64,000 nt of DNA from Desulfosudis oleivorans Hxd3 (GCF_000018405.1 NC_009943.1:3475001-3539000), one strand, 5' to 3'. Positions 18,451-27,476 are shown, numbered from the stretch's first letter. Translations and numbers: made by a program. The notes: a model not told the origin generated them from the letters alone.

Positions 18451-19524
18451 TTACCCCATTGTTGTGTGAGAGTCTGTGTGAGACTTTCCCCTTGCACGCT
18501 CAAAAACGGCTATTGCATTACGTTCCATGTCACCCATGCTGTGAAGATAGATTTCGGTTGTCTTGCGGTTCTCATGCCCCAGAATTCGCTGTATGGCGGC
18601 AATAGGCACATCATTACCATCCATGATAGATGCACCGGAATGTCGAAGTGCATGAAATCGAAAGTACCGAACACCTGCTTTTTCGCAAAGGCTTTTCATA
18701 AAGCGCTTTCTATCCTTGTATGGGCCGATGTTGAATTCACCGTTTCTCTTGTTCCAAAACCGGTGCCAGAATACCCAAGGGACGTCGGGAGAACGCCGAT
18801 TAAATCGGTTTTGTAAAACATCGTGTAGTTTTTCGGTCATTGGCACCTTTCGCGGAGTCAAATGACCACCACGCTTTTTGCGGGTATAGAGGATGATAAA
18901 GCGCTCATCCAGATTTATATCCTCCCACACGAGCCTGTTTATTTCACTCACGCGGCCCAAGGTTTCCCTGATCGCCCAGAGATAGTCCTGTGTATCAGGA
19001 TCTGCAGCGGCTATCACTTTGTCAATGTCTTCACTGCATGGCACATACTTGATTTTTTTTTCAACCGGGAAAAACCGTATGCCCGCCGTAGGGTCGGTGT
19101 AAATCATCTTTTGTCCGACCCCAAAATTGAAGACAGCCCGCAGGTACCGCAGGTCCTGATTGGCGGTATATGCGGAGACTTTATGCCGCTGATAAAGGTG
19201 CTTCTGAATCATATCTCCCGTTAGCTCACCACAAGGCAAGTGCCCCCAAAGGTTAGCCCATCGCCGCGCCATATACAGATAGGATATGTAGTGGCTTTTT
19301 GAATTATAGGCTTTGACATGGTCAAGCTTTTGGTTCACCAGTTCCAAGAAGGCCATGTCTGTTGGCGTCTCCAGAACCGGCTTCGGGTTTTTTATCTCCT
19401 TTCGTTTTTCGGCCTCTGCCTGATTGGCCTCTTTTTTTGTTTTGAACCAGGCTTCCGTGTACCTGGTCCCCATGTGGGTGAAGTCGTACCTCCACCCCTT
19501 CCCTGTTACAGAATAAACGCTCAT
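18451..19524 (-). CDS. int: Tyrosine recombinase/phage-type integrase
   Basis: About 357 aa from the ATG at 19524, which has AGGAGG six bases upstream; an upstream TTG is in frame but less likely. The N-terminal half holds the arm-type/core-binding domain. Catalytic residues are visible: Arg in [19 protein letters not shown] (H-x-x-R), [15 protein letters not shown] with His and the Tyr nucleophile. It should catalyse integration at the adjacent tRNA-Ala. The excisionase-like gene overlaps its 5' end. Confidence 0.95.
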   Translation of the reverse strand: MSVYSVTGKGWRYDFTHMGTRYTEAWFKTKKEANQAEAEKRKEIKNPKPVLETPTDMAFLELVNQKLDHVKAYNSKSHYISYLYMARRWANLWGHLPCGELTGDMIQKHLYQRHKVSAYTANQDLRYLRAVFNFGVGQKMIYTDPTAGIRFFPVEKKIKYVPCSEDIDKVIAAADPDTQDYLWAIRETLGRVSEINRLVWEDINLDERFIILYTRKKRGGHLTPRKVPMTEKLHDVLQNRFNRRSPDVPWVFWHRFWNKRNGEFNIGPYKDRKRFMKSLCEKAGVRYFRFHALRHSGASIMDGNDVPIAAIQRILGHENRKTTEIYLHSMGDMERNAIAVFERARGKSHTDSHTTMG

Positions 19525-19690
19525 AAAGGTCCTCCTTTGATGCAAAAAAAAGAGAACCCCCGAGCTTCCTGCCGCCCAGTATTTTCCAGTTTTTATAAAC
19601 CCAACTGGGGCTTTTTTGAAAATACCGGGCGACCTCCTCGACTGTCATTATTTCAGGTCTGGAATGGCTGTCAAGATCTGTTTGCGACAC
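19322..19690 (-). CDS. Excisionase/AlpA-like helix-turn-helix protein overlapping int
   Basis: A 122-aa frame. Residues about 14-58 form an HTH_17/MerR-like excisionase domain (MTVEEVARYFQKSPSWVYKN, then a wing with GGSLFFASKEDL). The domain ends just where integrase begins, and the last 65 codons run over the integrase 5' end in another frame, giving a Lys/Gly-rich tail of doubtful meaning. Overlap of about 200 bases is unusual. A slip at the T8 run near 19549 or a shorter functional product are alternatives. Confidence 0.7.
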   Translation of the reverse strand: MSQTDLDSHSRPEIMTVEEVARYFQKSPSWVYKNWKILGGRKLGGSLFFASKEDLYERLFCNREGVEVRLHPHGDQVHGSLVQNKKRGQSGRGRKTKGDKKPEAGSGDANRHGLLGTGEPKA

Positions 19691-19805
19691 TTGATTGCTC
19701 CCCGGCCCGTTACAGGGTTCTCTGCTGCGATATATGAAGGTTGAACGCTAATATTCGGCACCCGTTTATCCCGAGTGTTTGCATGTCACCAAAACTCTTT
19801 TTTTG

Positions 19806-19880
19806 TTGAAAAAAAACATTTTCAATGTAAACCTCTACATATAGGGAAAAACAACCATCAACTTATACAAACATTTGTAT
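19806..19880. promoter_or_regulatory. Operator-like palindromes between excisionase and the rightward genes
   Basis: In the divergent gap, ATACAAA-CA-TTTGTAT (19865-19880) is a perfect 7+7 inverted repeat, and TTGAAAA...TTTTCAA (19806-19825) is a second 7+7 repeat. Both sit where divergent promoters for the integration genes and the 19.9-kb gene would lie. A repressor or excisionase binding site is plausible; the protein is not identified. Confidence 0.45.
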
Positions 19881-19905
19881 TTAATCGATAAATAGGCAAT
19901 TTGGG

Positions 19906-20424
19906 ATGGTCAAATCGGTTTGTATAAAATGCGGGCAATACAAAACAGGCCCTTGTCCACAACAATGTACGAAGCTTGAGGCGCAGCTGAAGAAAGAAGG
20001 TCTTGCTCCCATAAAATCGGGGCATAATATGATTAAGAATATTGATGCCCGTAGGAAGATTGTGCCCGGGAATAAATATGTGGCGGACAATGATCAAAAT
20101 GTGGAATGGGATACTAAATCATTTCAAGATGTTATAGAGGATATTGTTATGGACGATAAGATGTATAAAATAATAAGAAAGCATGCCACAGTCTGTGACC
20201 ACAAGAGTCGTCGAAAAAGAAAACGCTTATTTTTTGCTTTCATAAGATGTGCAAAAGAAAAAGAACTGGCCGAAAGAGCCGGCTGTACCCCAGAAAACAT
20301 AAGAAAATATTTGGCAAGGATGTTTACTTGTATAGTTAGGAGGTTGGCCAAAGACAATCAGGAGGAAATTGTTAAATTAACGCCAACGGGATATAAAAGA
20401 AAATGGATTCACGGAACGCCATGA
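19906..20424 (+). CDS. Unrecognised protein with N-terminal Cys cluster and C-terminal HTH
   Basis: A 172-aa protein. The first 25 residues hold CIKCGQY...CPQQC, a likely zinc-binding cluster. A Lys/Arg-rich stretch (DHKSRRKRKR) lies in the middle. The segment ELAERAGCTPENIRKYLARMF looks like a sigma-70-region-4/LuxR-like helix-turn-helix. It is probably a DNA-binding regulator of the island. The stop overlaps the next start (ATGA), so both are co-translated. No family name could be assigned. Confidence 0.55.
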   Translation: MVKSVCIKCGQYKTGPCPQQCTKLEAQLKKEGLAPIKSGHNMIKNIDARRKIVPGNKYVADNDQNVEWDTKSFQDVIEDIVMDDKMYKIIRKHATVCDHKSRRKRKRLFFAFIRCAKEKELAERAGCTPENIRKYLARMFTCIVRRLAKDNQEEIVKLTPTGYKRKWIHGTP

Positions 20425-21332
20425 ATAAAATCGAGCAAATAAGATTCGAGCTTAAAGAGTCTCTGCTATGGCAGGCCTTAAATAACCGGCTTCTGAATTT
20501 GAAAAACCAGGGAATTTCTATTCAGGATGCTGACCATCAGTATTTACAAAAGTTTTGTTTCGATAATGATCTTTTCTCAACAGTCACGGCGCCCATCATT
20601 TATGAGGATATCCCCTTTTCTTTAATCACGGATTTTAAGGGGCTCTGTTTTGTGTCGATTGAACATCAGGCATGGAACAGCGCTATTCATGAGAGCCTGC
20701 CCGGTGTGGTTACGTTAAGTATTGATAAAGCACGTGCTGACGCGTTTGAAGCTCTTTCGATTTATGACAGGAAGTATCAGTTTTTTTTGGAAGACAAAGC
20801 GCAAGAGGATGACAGCGACGATGACGCTGAGCTTTACGCGTTTATAGATGAATGTGAAGATATGCGGAACCCTGCGGACGATTTTGCCGAGATCGTTTTC
20901 AAAGCCTATGATGCTAAGGCTGATTTTATCAAGCACGTTCTTGAAACTTATAAGTCCGTAAAGACAAAAACCAAGGACGATACCGTTGTGCTTGACATAG
21001 CTGACAAGGACGAAATAATATCGGCCTACCGTAATATGTTCTGCGCAACAGTCCTGGCGTTTCTGCCAACAGGAAGCCGATCACCATCAGAATTATTAAG
21101 ACAATGGAAACTCCATAGCCACCTACATACAGCCAGGGATGATGCCGGTGCTAAACAGTCAATCAAGAACTTCTGTGAACACGAACTCAAAGCATTTGAG
21201 CAGGAAAATCAGATCATAGAAAAATTTCGTTCCGAACTCACCCAATCCATGCAGACCAAGAATATCAACACAATTTATCTCTGCAACACCACCCCTTTTT
21301 ACTTTTTAAGCAATCCCTTCCCAGTCGTATAA
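20421..21332 (+). CDS. Hypothetical protein coupled to the Zn/HTH gene
   Basis: About 303 aa from the ATG at 20421, which overlaps the previous stop as ATGA. A longer reading from 20403 is in frame but less likely. The protein is acidic, with an Asp/Glu-rich run near residue 130 (DDSDDDAEL), and it has no membrane segment or recognised motif. Followed by a strong terminator at 21406, it closes a two-gene transcript. Function unknown. Confidence 0.6.
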   Translation: MNKIEQIRFELKESLLWQALNNRLLNLKNQGISIQDADHQYLQKFCFDNDLFSTVTAPIIYEDIPFSLITDFKGLCFVSIEHQAWNSAIHESLPGVVTLSIDKARADAFEALSIYDRKYQFFLEDKAQEDDSDDDAELYAFIDECEDMRNPADDFAEIVFKAYDAKADFIKHVLETYKSVKTKTKDDTVVLDIADKDEIISAYRNMFCATVLAFLPTGSRSPSELLRQWKLHSHLHTARDDAGAKQSIKNFCEHELKAFEQENQIIEKFRSELTQSMQTKNINTIYLCNTTPFYFLSNPFPVV

Positions 21333-21405
21333 CCATCATTTAAATCCAGATCAGCTTCAGCAGTGATTTCCATCTCACCCGAGGATTAATATCCCTGAAG
21401 ACCAC

Positions 21406-21441
21406 TGCCAATACGCAGCATACTGCGTATTGGCAATTTTT
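21406..21441 (+). terminator. Rho-independent terminator
   Basis: TGCCAATACGCAG and CTGCGTATTGGCA form a perfect 13-base stem with loop CATA, followed by ATTTTT. It ends the two-gene transcript from 19.9 kb. Confidence 0.9.
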
Positions 21442-21625
21442 CATCTATTTTGTTTTATTTCAAATATTTACCTCATGTTTGGGTTGATTTTTTCTATTAA
21501 CAGATGCCCTGAAATTTTTTGGCGGTGGAAAGGAGGCCGGTGAACGAAGGCCGTCAGACGGGGGATTGAACAAGGCGGGGCAAAGCCCCAGACAAACCAA
21601 TCAACCCAAAATGGAGGAAAGAAAA

Positions 21626-22768
21626 ATGACAACATTAAAAAAAAATAAAAACAATCAGTTAAGTGAAGAGTCGGTGCCCACTCAAGAGGCCGCTGACCAG
21701 GAAGATCAAATGGTGACAGATGGAGTTGACCCGGATGTTACCTCAGTCGAAACGCCAACGGCGGAGCTTCCCCCAGATGTTACCAAAGAGCCTCGCAACG
21801 GGGAAGAAGTGCATCTGGATGCTTTTCATGGTGATCCCGACATGACGATTGCCTATTTGCGTGTATCTGATGACGATGGCCCACTTCATGGCAATCCAGA
21901 CCTGGAACAACGGGTCAAAAATTTTATCAATCAGCATGCTGATGGCGCCGGCATTGCAGAAAATGAAATAGACGAAAAACTGTCGCAAATAAAAGAACTG
22001 GTCGGACAGTATTCAGCTGTTGTTACCAGGTCGGAAGCCTTCTGCGCCGGTGTCATCACGAAATACCGGCTGCGGGAAGCCATGTTGCTTAATATAGCCA
22101 AGCAGTTGATTAAAAAAAAGGGACTCACATGGGAAGAGCACTTCAATGCAAATTATCCCGAATCGTCGCGCCGAAGTGCGCAGGACTATATGCGACTCGC
22201 AAAGATACCCCGTATTATCGGCTATGCCGTCTTTGGTAAAGAGCGGCTCCTGGAAATAATAAGGGCAATCAAACCAGCCGAATCAGACGACCCGATCGGC
22301 GCTTTTCTCCTCCAGAATGACATCAACTTTACACCGGATGATGATGACCTGTCTGATATCACGGAGCTCAAAACGAAGGTTGATGCAGCCCTTGTGATGG
22401 AGAAGGTTCAGTCCATCGCGCAGAAAAACGGAGTTGACCTGGAGGTCGATCCCCAGAAGATCGAGATGCTGATCGCACTTGGTAAAGAGCCAAGCGATTC
22501 TTTGCTTAAGAAGATGGTAACGATGCAAAAATTCGGCGGTGATGCCAACGCCTACCTCGATGAGATCTGTATGAATGGCGGGGCGGATGTTCATGTCGCC
22601 GGGTCGAGTGTCACGGCGGAGAGCCTGCCCACTATTATTGCGCGCGTGAAGTCAATCCGTGAACATATAAGCGATGACGCAAGTTTGCTTGATCAGATCA
22701 AGCTTCAGGACATTGAGGCTCTGGAAGGTGAAATCGCGGCCCTGAAGCAATTAAAGAACAATCAATAA
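21626..22768 (+). CDS. Hypothetical plasmid/phage-type protein (DUF3102/ParB-like segment)
   Basis: About 380 aa from the ATG at 21626, which has GGAGG eight bases upstream; an in-frame reading from 21566 lacks such a site. The N-terminus is low-complexity and acidic. The middle part (GLTWEEHFNANYPESSRRSA...YMRLAKIP, about residues 160-195) resembles DUF3102 or partition-like helical proteins that recognise a growth-stage or DNA signal. The C-terminus is helical and ends in a coiled coil. Role unknown; partition or replication control is possible. It is separated from the next gene by a terminator-like hairpin. Confidence 0.55.
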   Translation: MTTLKKNKNNQLSEESVPTQEAADQEDQMVTDGVDPDVTSVETPTAELPPDVTKEPRNGEEVHLDAFHGDPDMTIAYLRVSDDDGPLHGNPDLEQRVKNFINQHADGAGIAENEIDEKLSQIKELVGQYSAVVTRSEAFCAGVITKYRLREAMLLNIAKQLIKKKGLTWEEHFNANYPESSRRSAQDYMRLAKIPRIIGYAVFGKERLLEIIRAIKPAESDDPIGAFLLQNDINFTPDDDDLSDITELKTKVDAALVMEKVQSIAQKNGVDLEVDPQKIEMLIALGKEPSDSLLKKMVTMQKFGGDANAYLDEICMNGGADVHVAGSSVTAESLPTIIARVKSIREHISDDASLLDQIKLQDIEALEGEIAALKQLKNNQ

Positions 22769-22777
22769 CCCTATTGC

Positions 22778-22820
22778 AGCCCCTCCCTTGGCCGCTTGGT
22801 CTGGGGAGGGGCTTTTTCTT
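22778..22820 (+). terminator. Terminator hairpin just upstream of the DpdA-like gene
   Basis: AGCCCCTCCC (22778-22787) pairs with GGGAGGGGCT (22804-22813) and is followed by TTTTTCTTT. The ribosome-binding site of the next gene (AAGGAGG) follows within a few bases, so the hairpin may only partly terminate and act as an attenuator. Confidence 0.8.
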
Positions 22821-22833
22821 TAAGGAGGCAACC

Positions 22834-23718
22834 ATGAAAATATACTGTGCCAGTTTGAATTTTGAGACCCTATTGCGGTTTAATAAAATTTGTCCCGGGA
22901 GAAGGCTGAATGTACTCCGCTCATTCGCGTTGCTGAGCCCCTACGAGTGCCTGCTGCATAATGCGCACAGGGGTAAGATAGGCAGCATGATACTGGACTC
23001 GGGAACATTTTCGTTAAACTATGCAGCAGGCATCAACCCAGCACAGGTATGCCTTAATGGCTACTTAAGATATCTTAAACTGTTTGGAGGCAGGTTTGAC
23101 TGGTACGCAAATTTCGATGCGGACTTCAATGAAAACGGATTTGAAAACAATCTGGGAAGCCAGCAGGCTCTGGAAGCTGAGGGCTTGTCTCCAGTCCCTG
23201 TCGTGCATGACATTTATGGCGATGAAATCCCCTACTACATTCAAAAAGGGTATCGCAGAGTGGCGCTGGGTTCTCCACAAATAACAAATGAAGATGCTTT
23301 GGCCATGGCTTTATCTAAATTTGCGGGTACCGACATAAAGATCCATCTGATGGGCAATGTCCGTTTTAAATATCTTGCCAATTTTCCGATCCATAGTGCA
23401 GACACAGCCGGATGGGCAAGAACCGGGGGATTCGGCCTCATCAGATACTGGAACCCTGAAAAAAAAGGGATCAATAAAACAGACCGAATATATCTTCAAG
23501 AACGAATCAAGGGGGGCCCGGTAGGTAACACGGTTTATTCCACATATCAGTATCGATCGGAATTGGATAAATTCCTCTGGAAAACTTTTAATCTTACATA
23601 TTATGACCTGATCGGGCCTACAGGGCAAGCAAACAAACAACTGGTGAACACCTATTATTACGCCCAACTGGAGGACATTATAACCGACATCCACCGGCAG
23701 AAGGGTTTTAAGACGTAA
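22834..23718 (+). CDS. DpdA/TGT-like TIM-barrel protein (putative DNA or tRNA deazaguanine transglycosylase)
   Basis: About 294 aa from the ATG at 22834 (AAGGAGG upstream). The segment MILDSGTF (D55-S-G) resembles the DSGG[F/Y] substrate-binding loop of tRNA-guanine transglycosylases. FDWYANFDADF, a PVVHD strand, YRRVALGSPQ and HSADTAGW follow the order seen in phage TGT-like/DpdA proteins. DpdA inserts 7-deazaguanines into DNA. No preQ0 biosynthesis genes are in the window, so the substrate would have to come from the host pathway. The call is based on motifs read by eye. Confidence 0.45.
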   Translation: MKIYCASLNFETLLRFNKICPGRRLNVLRSFALLSPYECLLHNAHRGKIGSMILDSGTFSLNYAAGINPAQVCLNGYLRYLKLFGGRFDWYANFDADFNENGFENNLGSQQALEAEGLSPVPVVHDIYGDEIPYYIQKGYRRVALGSPQITNEDALAMALSKFAGTDIKIHLMGNVRFKYLANFPIHSADTAGWARTGGFGLIRYWNPEKKGINKTDRIYLQERIKGGPVGNTVYSTYQYRSELDKFLWKTFNLTYYDLIGPTGQANKQLVNTYYYAQLEDIITDIHRQKGFKT

Positions 23719-23757
23719 GATTAGCGCAAAAACGCAGCTTCCTGCGTTTTCCCCTAG

Positions 23758-23793
23758 ATAGGGCAGATTCAAACGAGTCTGCCCTATTTTTTC
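23758..23793 (+). terminator. Rho-independent terminator after the DpdA-like gene
   Basis: ATAGGGCAGATTC and GAGTCTGCCCTAT pair with one G-T and are followed by TTTTTTC. A smaller hairpin, AAAACGCAG-CTTC-CTGCGTTTT, lies just upstream (23729-23750). Confidence 0.9.
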
Positions 23794-23944
23794 TTTGCCC
23801 CAGGCATTACCCAGCCCGACAGAAACAATCCCCACCAGAAGCACCAGAATTTCAACGCCCTAGAAACAATCTCCAACCGATCTCAACATTTTTTCAGAAC
23901 AAATAATAAATATTAATTTTCAACAACATAAAGGAGACAAAGGC

Positions 23945-24130
23945 ATGAAAAGAAACCCATTAGTATCTTTTACCACAAATTTACCTTTAGACGTCAGGAA
24001 CAAACTACGACAAATGGCGGCCCGAAAAAACATCGAAAACCAGGAACGGGTCACGTCATGTGCGGAGATCGCACGACGGATATTAATTCAAGAAATCAGA
24101 AATATGGAGGAAAACAAGTATGAAGAATAA
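23945..24130 (+). CDS. Small ribbon-helix-helix-type DNA-binding protein
   Basis: A 61-aa protein. SFTTNLPLDVRNKLRQMA followed by a second helix (CAEIARRILIQEI) resembles the beta-helix-helix of Arc/CopG repressors. AAAGGAG is upstream of the ATG. The last four codons overlap the primase-helicase start, so it may regulate that gene as a copy-number repressor. The assignment is by pattern only. Confidence 0.65.
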   Translation: MKRNPLVSFTTNLPLDVRNKLRQMAARKNIENQERVTSCAEIARRILIQEIRNMEENKYEE

Positions 24131-26429
24131 TCGACAACCACAAATTAAAGACAAGGAGCTCTTTTGTACCGAGGTATACAATTTTTTTAATATCATGTTC
24201 GGCGATATAGGCACAAAAGGCTATGGTGCCATTGAAATTCGGGTATTGAAGGACGGCCATCCAAATGCTTTATTTAACAGTAATTTTGGAAAAGTCATCG
24301 AGGCCGCGTTTAATTATTGCAACCTTGCGCATGATGTTTATTTCGGCGTTAATCCGAGGATTGGTGGCGCAGGGAAAAAAGAAAATGTGCATTATGTGAC
24401 CACCCTACACGTTGATATCGACTACGGAAAACCTGGCCACAAGAAAGCATCCGAATATGCCGACTATGATTCTGCACTAAATGCCATTCAACGCTTTGAA
24501 TTAAAGCCGACTGTTGTGATCCACACTGGCGGTGGTTTTCATTGTTATTGGGTGTTGGAAAATCCAGTGTGCGTCAAAGATGTTGGAATAGAAAAAGTCG
24601 AAGACATAAACAAGGCGTTGTCCCGCCTTTTAAAGGGGGACACGACGAGCCAAGTCAATATGATTCTGCGGGTACCCTACACGTATAATTTTAAAATACC
24701 GGAAAACCCACGGGAAGTTGCCATTGTTGATAAAAGCGGACCTAAATATAATTTAGAAAATTTTGATTACCTTGTTTCAAAAGAACCTGAAATCAAAGGA
24801 ATAAAGCCAACTGTTGAAAAACAGGCCAGCCAAGGCGATAGGCCGATTAACAGTGGGCTGAGAATTCCGGATCTCCGCATATCGGATAAGATGAAAGATC
24901 TTATCTTGTCAGGCGGAGCGGGACACTATTCTTCCCGTAGTGAAGCTGATATGGCGGTTATTCTGGCTTTGGTCAGTAAGGGGTATAGTGACGATGAAAT
25001 CAGGTCCATTTTCGAAAATTATCCAAGGGGTGCCAAATATCTGGAACATAGTGATCCTTCCCAGTATTTGAACCATAATATTAAAGAAGCAAAAAAAATT
25101 TCCAATCTGACCGAAGAAGAAATGGCTGATCCTCTGTTTATATCTGGCACAATTACCAAGAACAAAAATAATGAATACAAGCTGGATGTTTTTTGTTTTG
25201 AAGAATATTTTTCAAAAAAACATCAGTTGAAGTATCTGGCAGATGAGACGTCGTTTTTTAAATATAATGGTCAGTGTTATGAATATATTAATAAGGACAC
25301 GCTGAATGCAGAATGCCAAAAAGAACTGGGCAGAAAACGTAAGTTGTTTACAACAAAAGATTTATCAAGCTTTGAGCATCATTGCATAGGAGACCCGCAG
25401 TGTATTTTAAGCAATGCGAATCAGGACCAAGTCAAATATCTGACTCTCCAAAACGGGTTATTTGATTTGGATCAGGGTGTTCTTGTTCATCATTCACCAG
25501 ATACCTTTACAACAAATCTTTTACCGTATGATTACGACGAATTAGCCCAATGCCCATTATGGTTGAAGTATTTGGATGATGTGTTTATGGGCGATCAAGA
25601 CAAAATAATGTTTGCCCAGGAAGCAATCGGATATGTTTTTTTAAAGCAGATACCAACCCCAGCGCTGTTCTTTTTAAAAGGCACTGGAAGTAATGGCAAG
25701 TCTGTTTTTATAAATACAATCACTAATTTATTTGGCGAAGAAAATGTGGCAAGCATCAGTTTAGGTAGCTTTAGTAAGGAGTATTATACCTTGGGCCTTT
25801 TCGGAAAAATGGCAAATATCTCCGGAGAAGCACCAAATAAGTTTCTTAGCACAGACGTAGTTAAAGCGATCGTGTCCGGTGACTGGGTACAAGGACGAGA
25901 CCCCTATAAGCGACCCACAAAGTTCAGACCATATGCAAAACATTTTATTGCAATGAATGAGGAGCCGGCAACAGATGATAATTCCTATGGTTGGTGGCGA
26001 CGTATATATGTTTTAAAATTTGAAAGGACATTTCATAAGCATGAAATGGATGTTTTTCTAACCGACAAATTAAAGAATGAATTGTCAGGAATTTTTAACT
26101 GGGCGATTGCCGGATATCACAGACTTAAGGAAAATGGCTATATCCTGCACACAGGAGAAAGCTTGGAACAAGCAAAATACAACTATCAATGCCAAAACAA
26201 TAACGTCATATCATTCATTAAGAAAAAGTGCGCTAAGGCGCAAGCGACTGATAACTATATTTTATTCAAAGATCTGTATCATCTGTACTGTGCTTACTGT
26301 GAGAGTAATGGAGCAGATGTCCTGTCAAAAAAGGACTTTAGAAAGACCTTGGAGAACAGTGGGTATAAAGTCGATAACAACACCAAAGCATCAAATAGTC
26401 TTTGTGTCTATGGCATAGCATTATTGTAA
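24120..26429 (+). CDS. P4-alpha/D5-type primase-helicase
   Basis: A 769-aa replication protein. The N-terminal part (about 60-230) has LHVDIDYG and HTGGGFHCYWVL, typical of the AEP/RepB-like primase used by plasmids and satellites. A middle linker follows. The C-terminal SF3/D5 helicase has Walker A GTGSNGKS at 521-528 and a following KANISGEAPNK-like region. It probably starts replication of the excised element, and the AT-rich block after it is a good candidate origin. GGAGG lies before the ATG, inside the upstream gene. Confidence 0.85.
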   Translation: MKNNRQPQIKDKELFCTEVYNFFNIMFGDIGTKGYGAIEIRVLKDGHPNALFNSNFGKVIEAAFNYCNLAHDVYFGVNPRIGGAGKKENVHYVTTLHVDIDYGKPGHKKASEYADYDSALNAIQRFELKPTVVIHTGGGFHCYWVLENPVCVKDVGIEKVEDINKALSRLLKGDTTSQVNMILRVPYTYNFKIPENPREVAIVDKSGPKYNLENFDYLVSKEPEIKGIKPTVEKQASQGDRPINSGLRIPDLRISDKMKDLILSGGAGHYSSRSEADMAVILALVSKGYSDDEIRSIFENYPRGAKYLEHSDPSQYLNHNIKEAKKISNLTEEEMADPLFISGTITKNKNNEYKLDVFCFEEYFSKKHQLKYLADETSFFKYNGQCYEYINKDTLNAECQKELGRKRKLFTTKDLSSFEHHCIGDPQCILSNANQDQVKYLTLQNGLFDLDQGVLVHHSPDTFTTNLLPYDYDELAQCPLWLKYLDDVFMGDQDKIMFAQEAIGYVFLKQIPTPALFFLKGTGSNGKSVFINTITNLFGEENVASISLGSFSKEYYTLGLFGKMANISGEAPNKFLSTDVVKAIVSGDWVQGRDPYKRPTKFRPYAKHFIAMNEEPATDDNSYGWWRRIYVLKFERTFHKHEMDVFLTDKLKNELSGIFNWAIAGYHRLKENGYILHTGESLEQAKYNYQCQNNNVISFIKKKCAKAQATDNYILFKDLYHLYCAYCESNGADVLSKKDFRKTLENSGYKVDNNTKASNSLCVYGIALL

Positions 26430-26930
26430 TTATTGCTTTCTTTTTCTTTTCAAAAAAAAAGAGAATAATATTTAAGTGAAAAAATATATCTAACCAATGT
26501 TAGATAAATAATTTTTTTAATCTCTGTTAATTCAAAATATTATAAAAATACAAGCTGTTATAGAAAAAGATTAAGGATTAATGTAAAAAACAAAACTTTT
26601 TTATATATATATTATTAGTAATATATATTATTTATAAATAAAAGTTTTATATACCACATTAATTTTTTAATTTTTTAAACTAAATATTTGTTATTATACA
26701 ATAAATCCTATTTTCAAATTTAATCAAGCGTTAATTATTTTTTAAGTTATTACAATAAATAATCGAATAGATATTACTTTTTTTTATATTTTTTACAGAA
26801 ATATGCTTAACTGGCAATTCTTTATGTTGTTCGTTAATTGATTTTTGTTAGATTTATTTTCTTTTTTGAAAAAAAAGAAACAACTACAAAAGCTGTACTT
26901 ATAAAAAAACTTTTTAAAGGAGGAAATCTT
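26430..26930. other. Extremely AT-rich region, candidate replication origin
   Basis: About 500 bases, mostly A and T, without a credible gene. It holds ATATATATTA-TTAG-TAATATATAT (26605-26628) nested inside AAAACTTTT (26592-26600) and AAAAGTTTT (26640-26648), forming a large stem. A second hairpin, TTTCTTTTTT...AAAAAAGAAA, lies at about 26860-26882. Position directly after the replication gene fits an origin with a DNA-unwinding element. No clear iterons are seen. Confidence 0.5.
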
Positions 26931-27155
26931 ATGTTTAACGATCACTATGATACCAATGAATCCAAAGCCCCCTATTGTATACATAAAAGCCCGATATCAG
27001 ATATTTTTTTTGATGATCATTTTTTATCTGAAGAACAGATTTATGACAATACTGCCCGCGAATTTATGTTTGAGCAACTGCTGATCGAATGGGAAGAAAG
27101 CCTCGCCGACTTGGAAGTCTTACAAAAACACTATGAATCGTTGATTTATGAATAA
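26931..27155 (+). CDS. Small acidic hypothetical protein
   Basis: A 74-aa protein with a strong site (AAAGGAGG) eight bases before the ATG. It is acidic and ends in a helix (EWEESLADLEVLQKHYESL) with coiled-coil character. No family recognised. The strong translation signal and the terminator behind it support a real gene. Confidence 0.6.
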   Translation: MFNDHYDTNESKAPYCIHKSPISDIFFDDHFLSEEQIYDNTAREFMFEQLLIEWEESLADLEVLQKHYESLIYE

Positions 27156-27156
27156 T

Positions 27157-27200
27157 CGAAAAAACCCCATGCCCTCCCTCCATCAGGCAGGACATGGGGT
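27157..27200. terminator. Terminator between the convergent 26.9-kb gene and leftward operon
   Basis: ACCCCATG (27164-27171) pairs with CATGGGGT (27193-27200). Read on the minus strand the stem is followed by TTTTTT, so it ends the long leftward operon. On the plus strand the T-run is weak. Confidence 0.8.
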
Positions 27201-27212
27201 CTTGTTATCCGG

Positions 27213-27476
27213 TTAATCCGAAGGGTCCAGGCTCATGGTCCAGGCCATCTCAGCATAGTGGGCCACCTTTTCAAGGTCATGCGGCTTCTTTTTCCCGTTC
27301 CACATCCGCAGGGCGTATCGCAGGATATTCCAGATGCCGATTTCCGGCTTTGACATGGACATCAGGTCGATACCCTGTCTCCCATCCATCTTGTATTTTT
27401 CCACCGTCTGGTCCTGGATATACGCCTCCATGTGCTCAGAAAAGCGCCGCCAGTTTTCAACTCGATCGTTGTGCAT
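27213..27476 (-). CDS. Small hypothetical protein (DUF3310-like pattern)
   Basis: About 87 aa from the ATG at 27476, preceded by AAAGGA. The segment IGIWNILRYALRMWNGKKK followed by HDLEKVAHYAEMA recalls DUF3310-type phage proteins (K-Y-x-x-R followed by a DL-x-KA-x-x-Y helix), but this is weak. It is the last gene of the leftward operon and overlaps the previous one by 20 bases. Confidence 0.5.
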   Translation of the reverse strand: MHNDRVENWRRFSEHMEAYIQDQTVEKYKMDGRQGIDLMSMSKPEIGIWNILRYALRMWNGKKKPHDLEKVAHYAEMAWTMSLDPSD

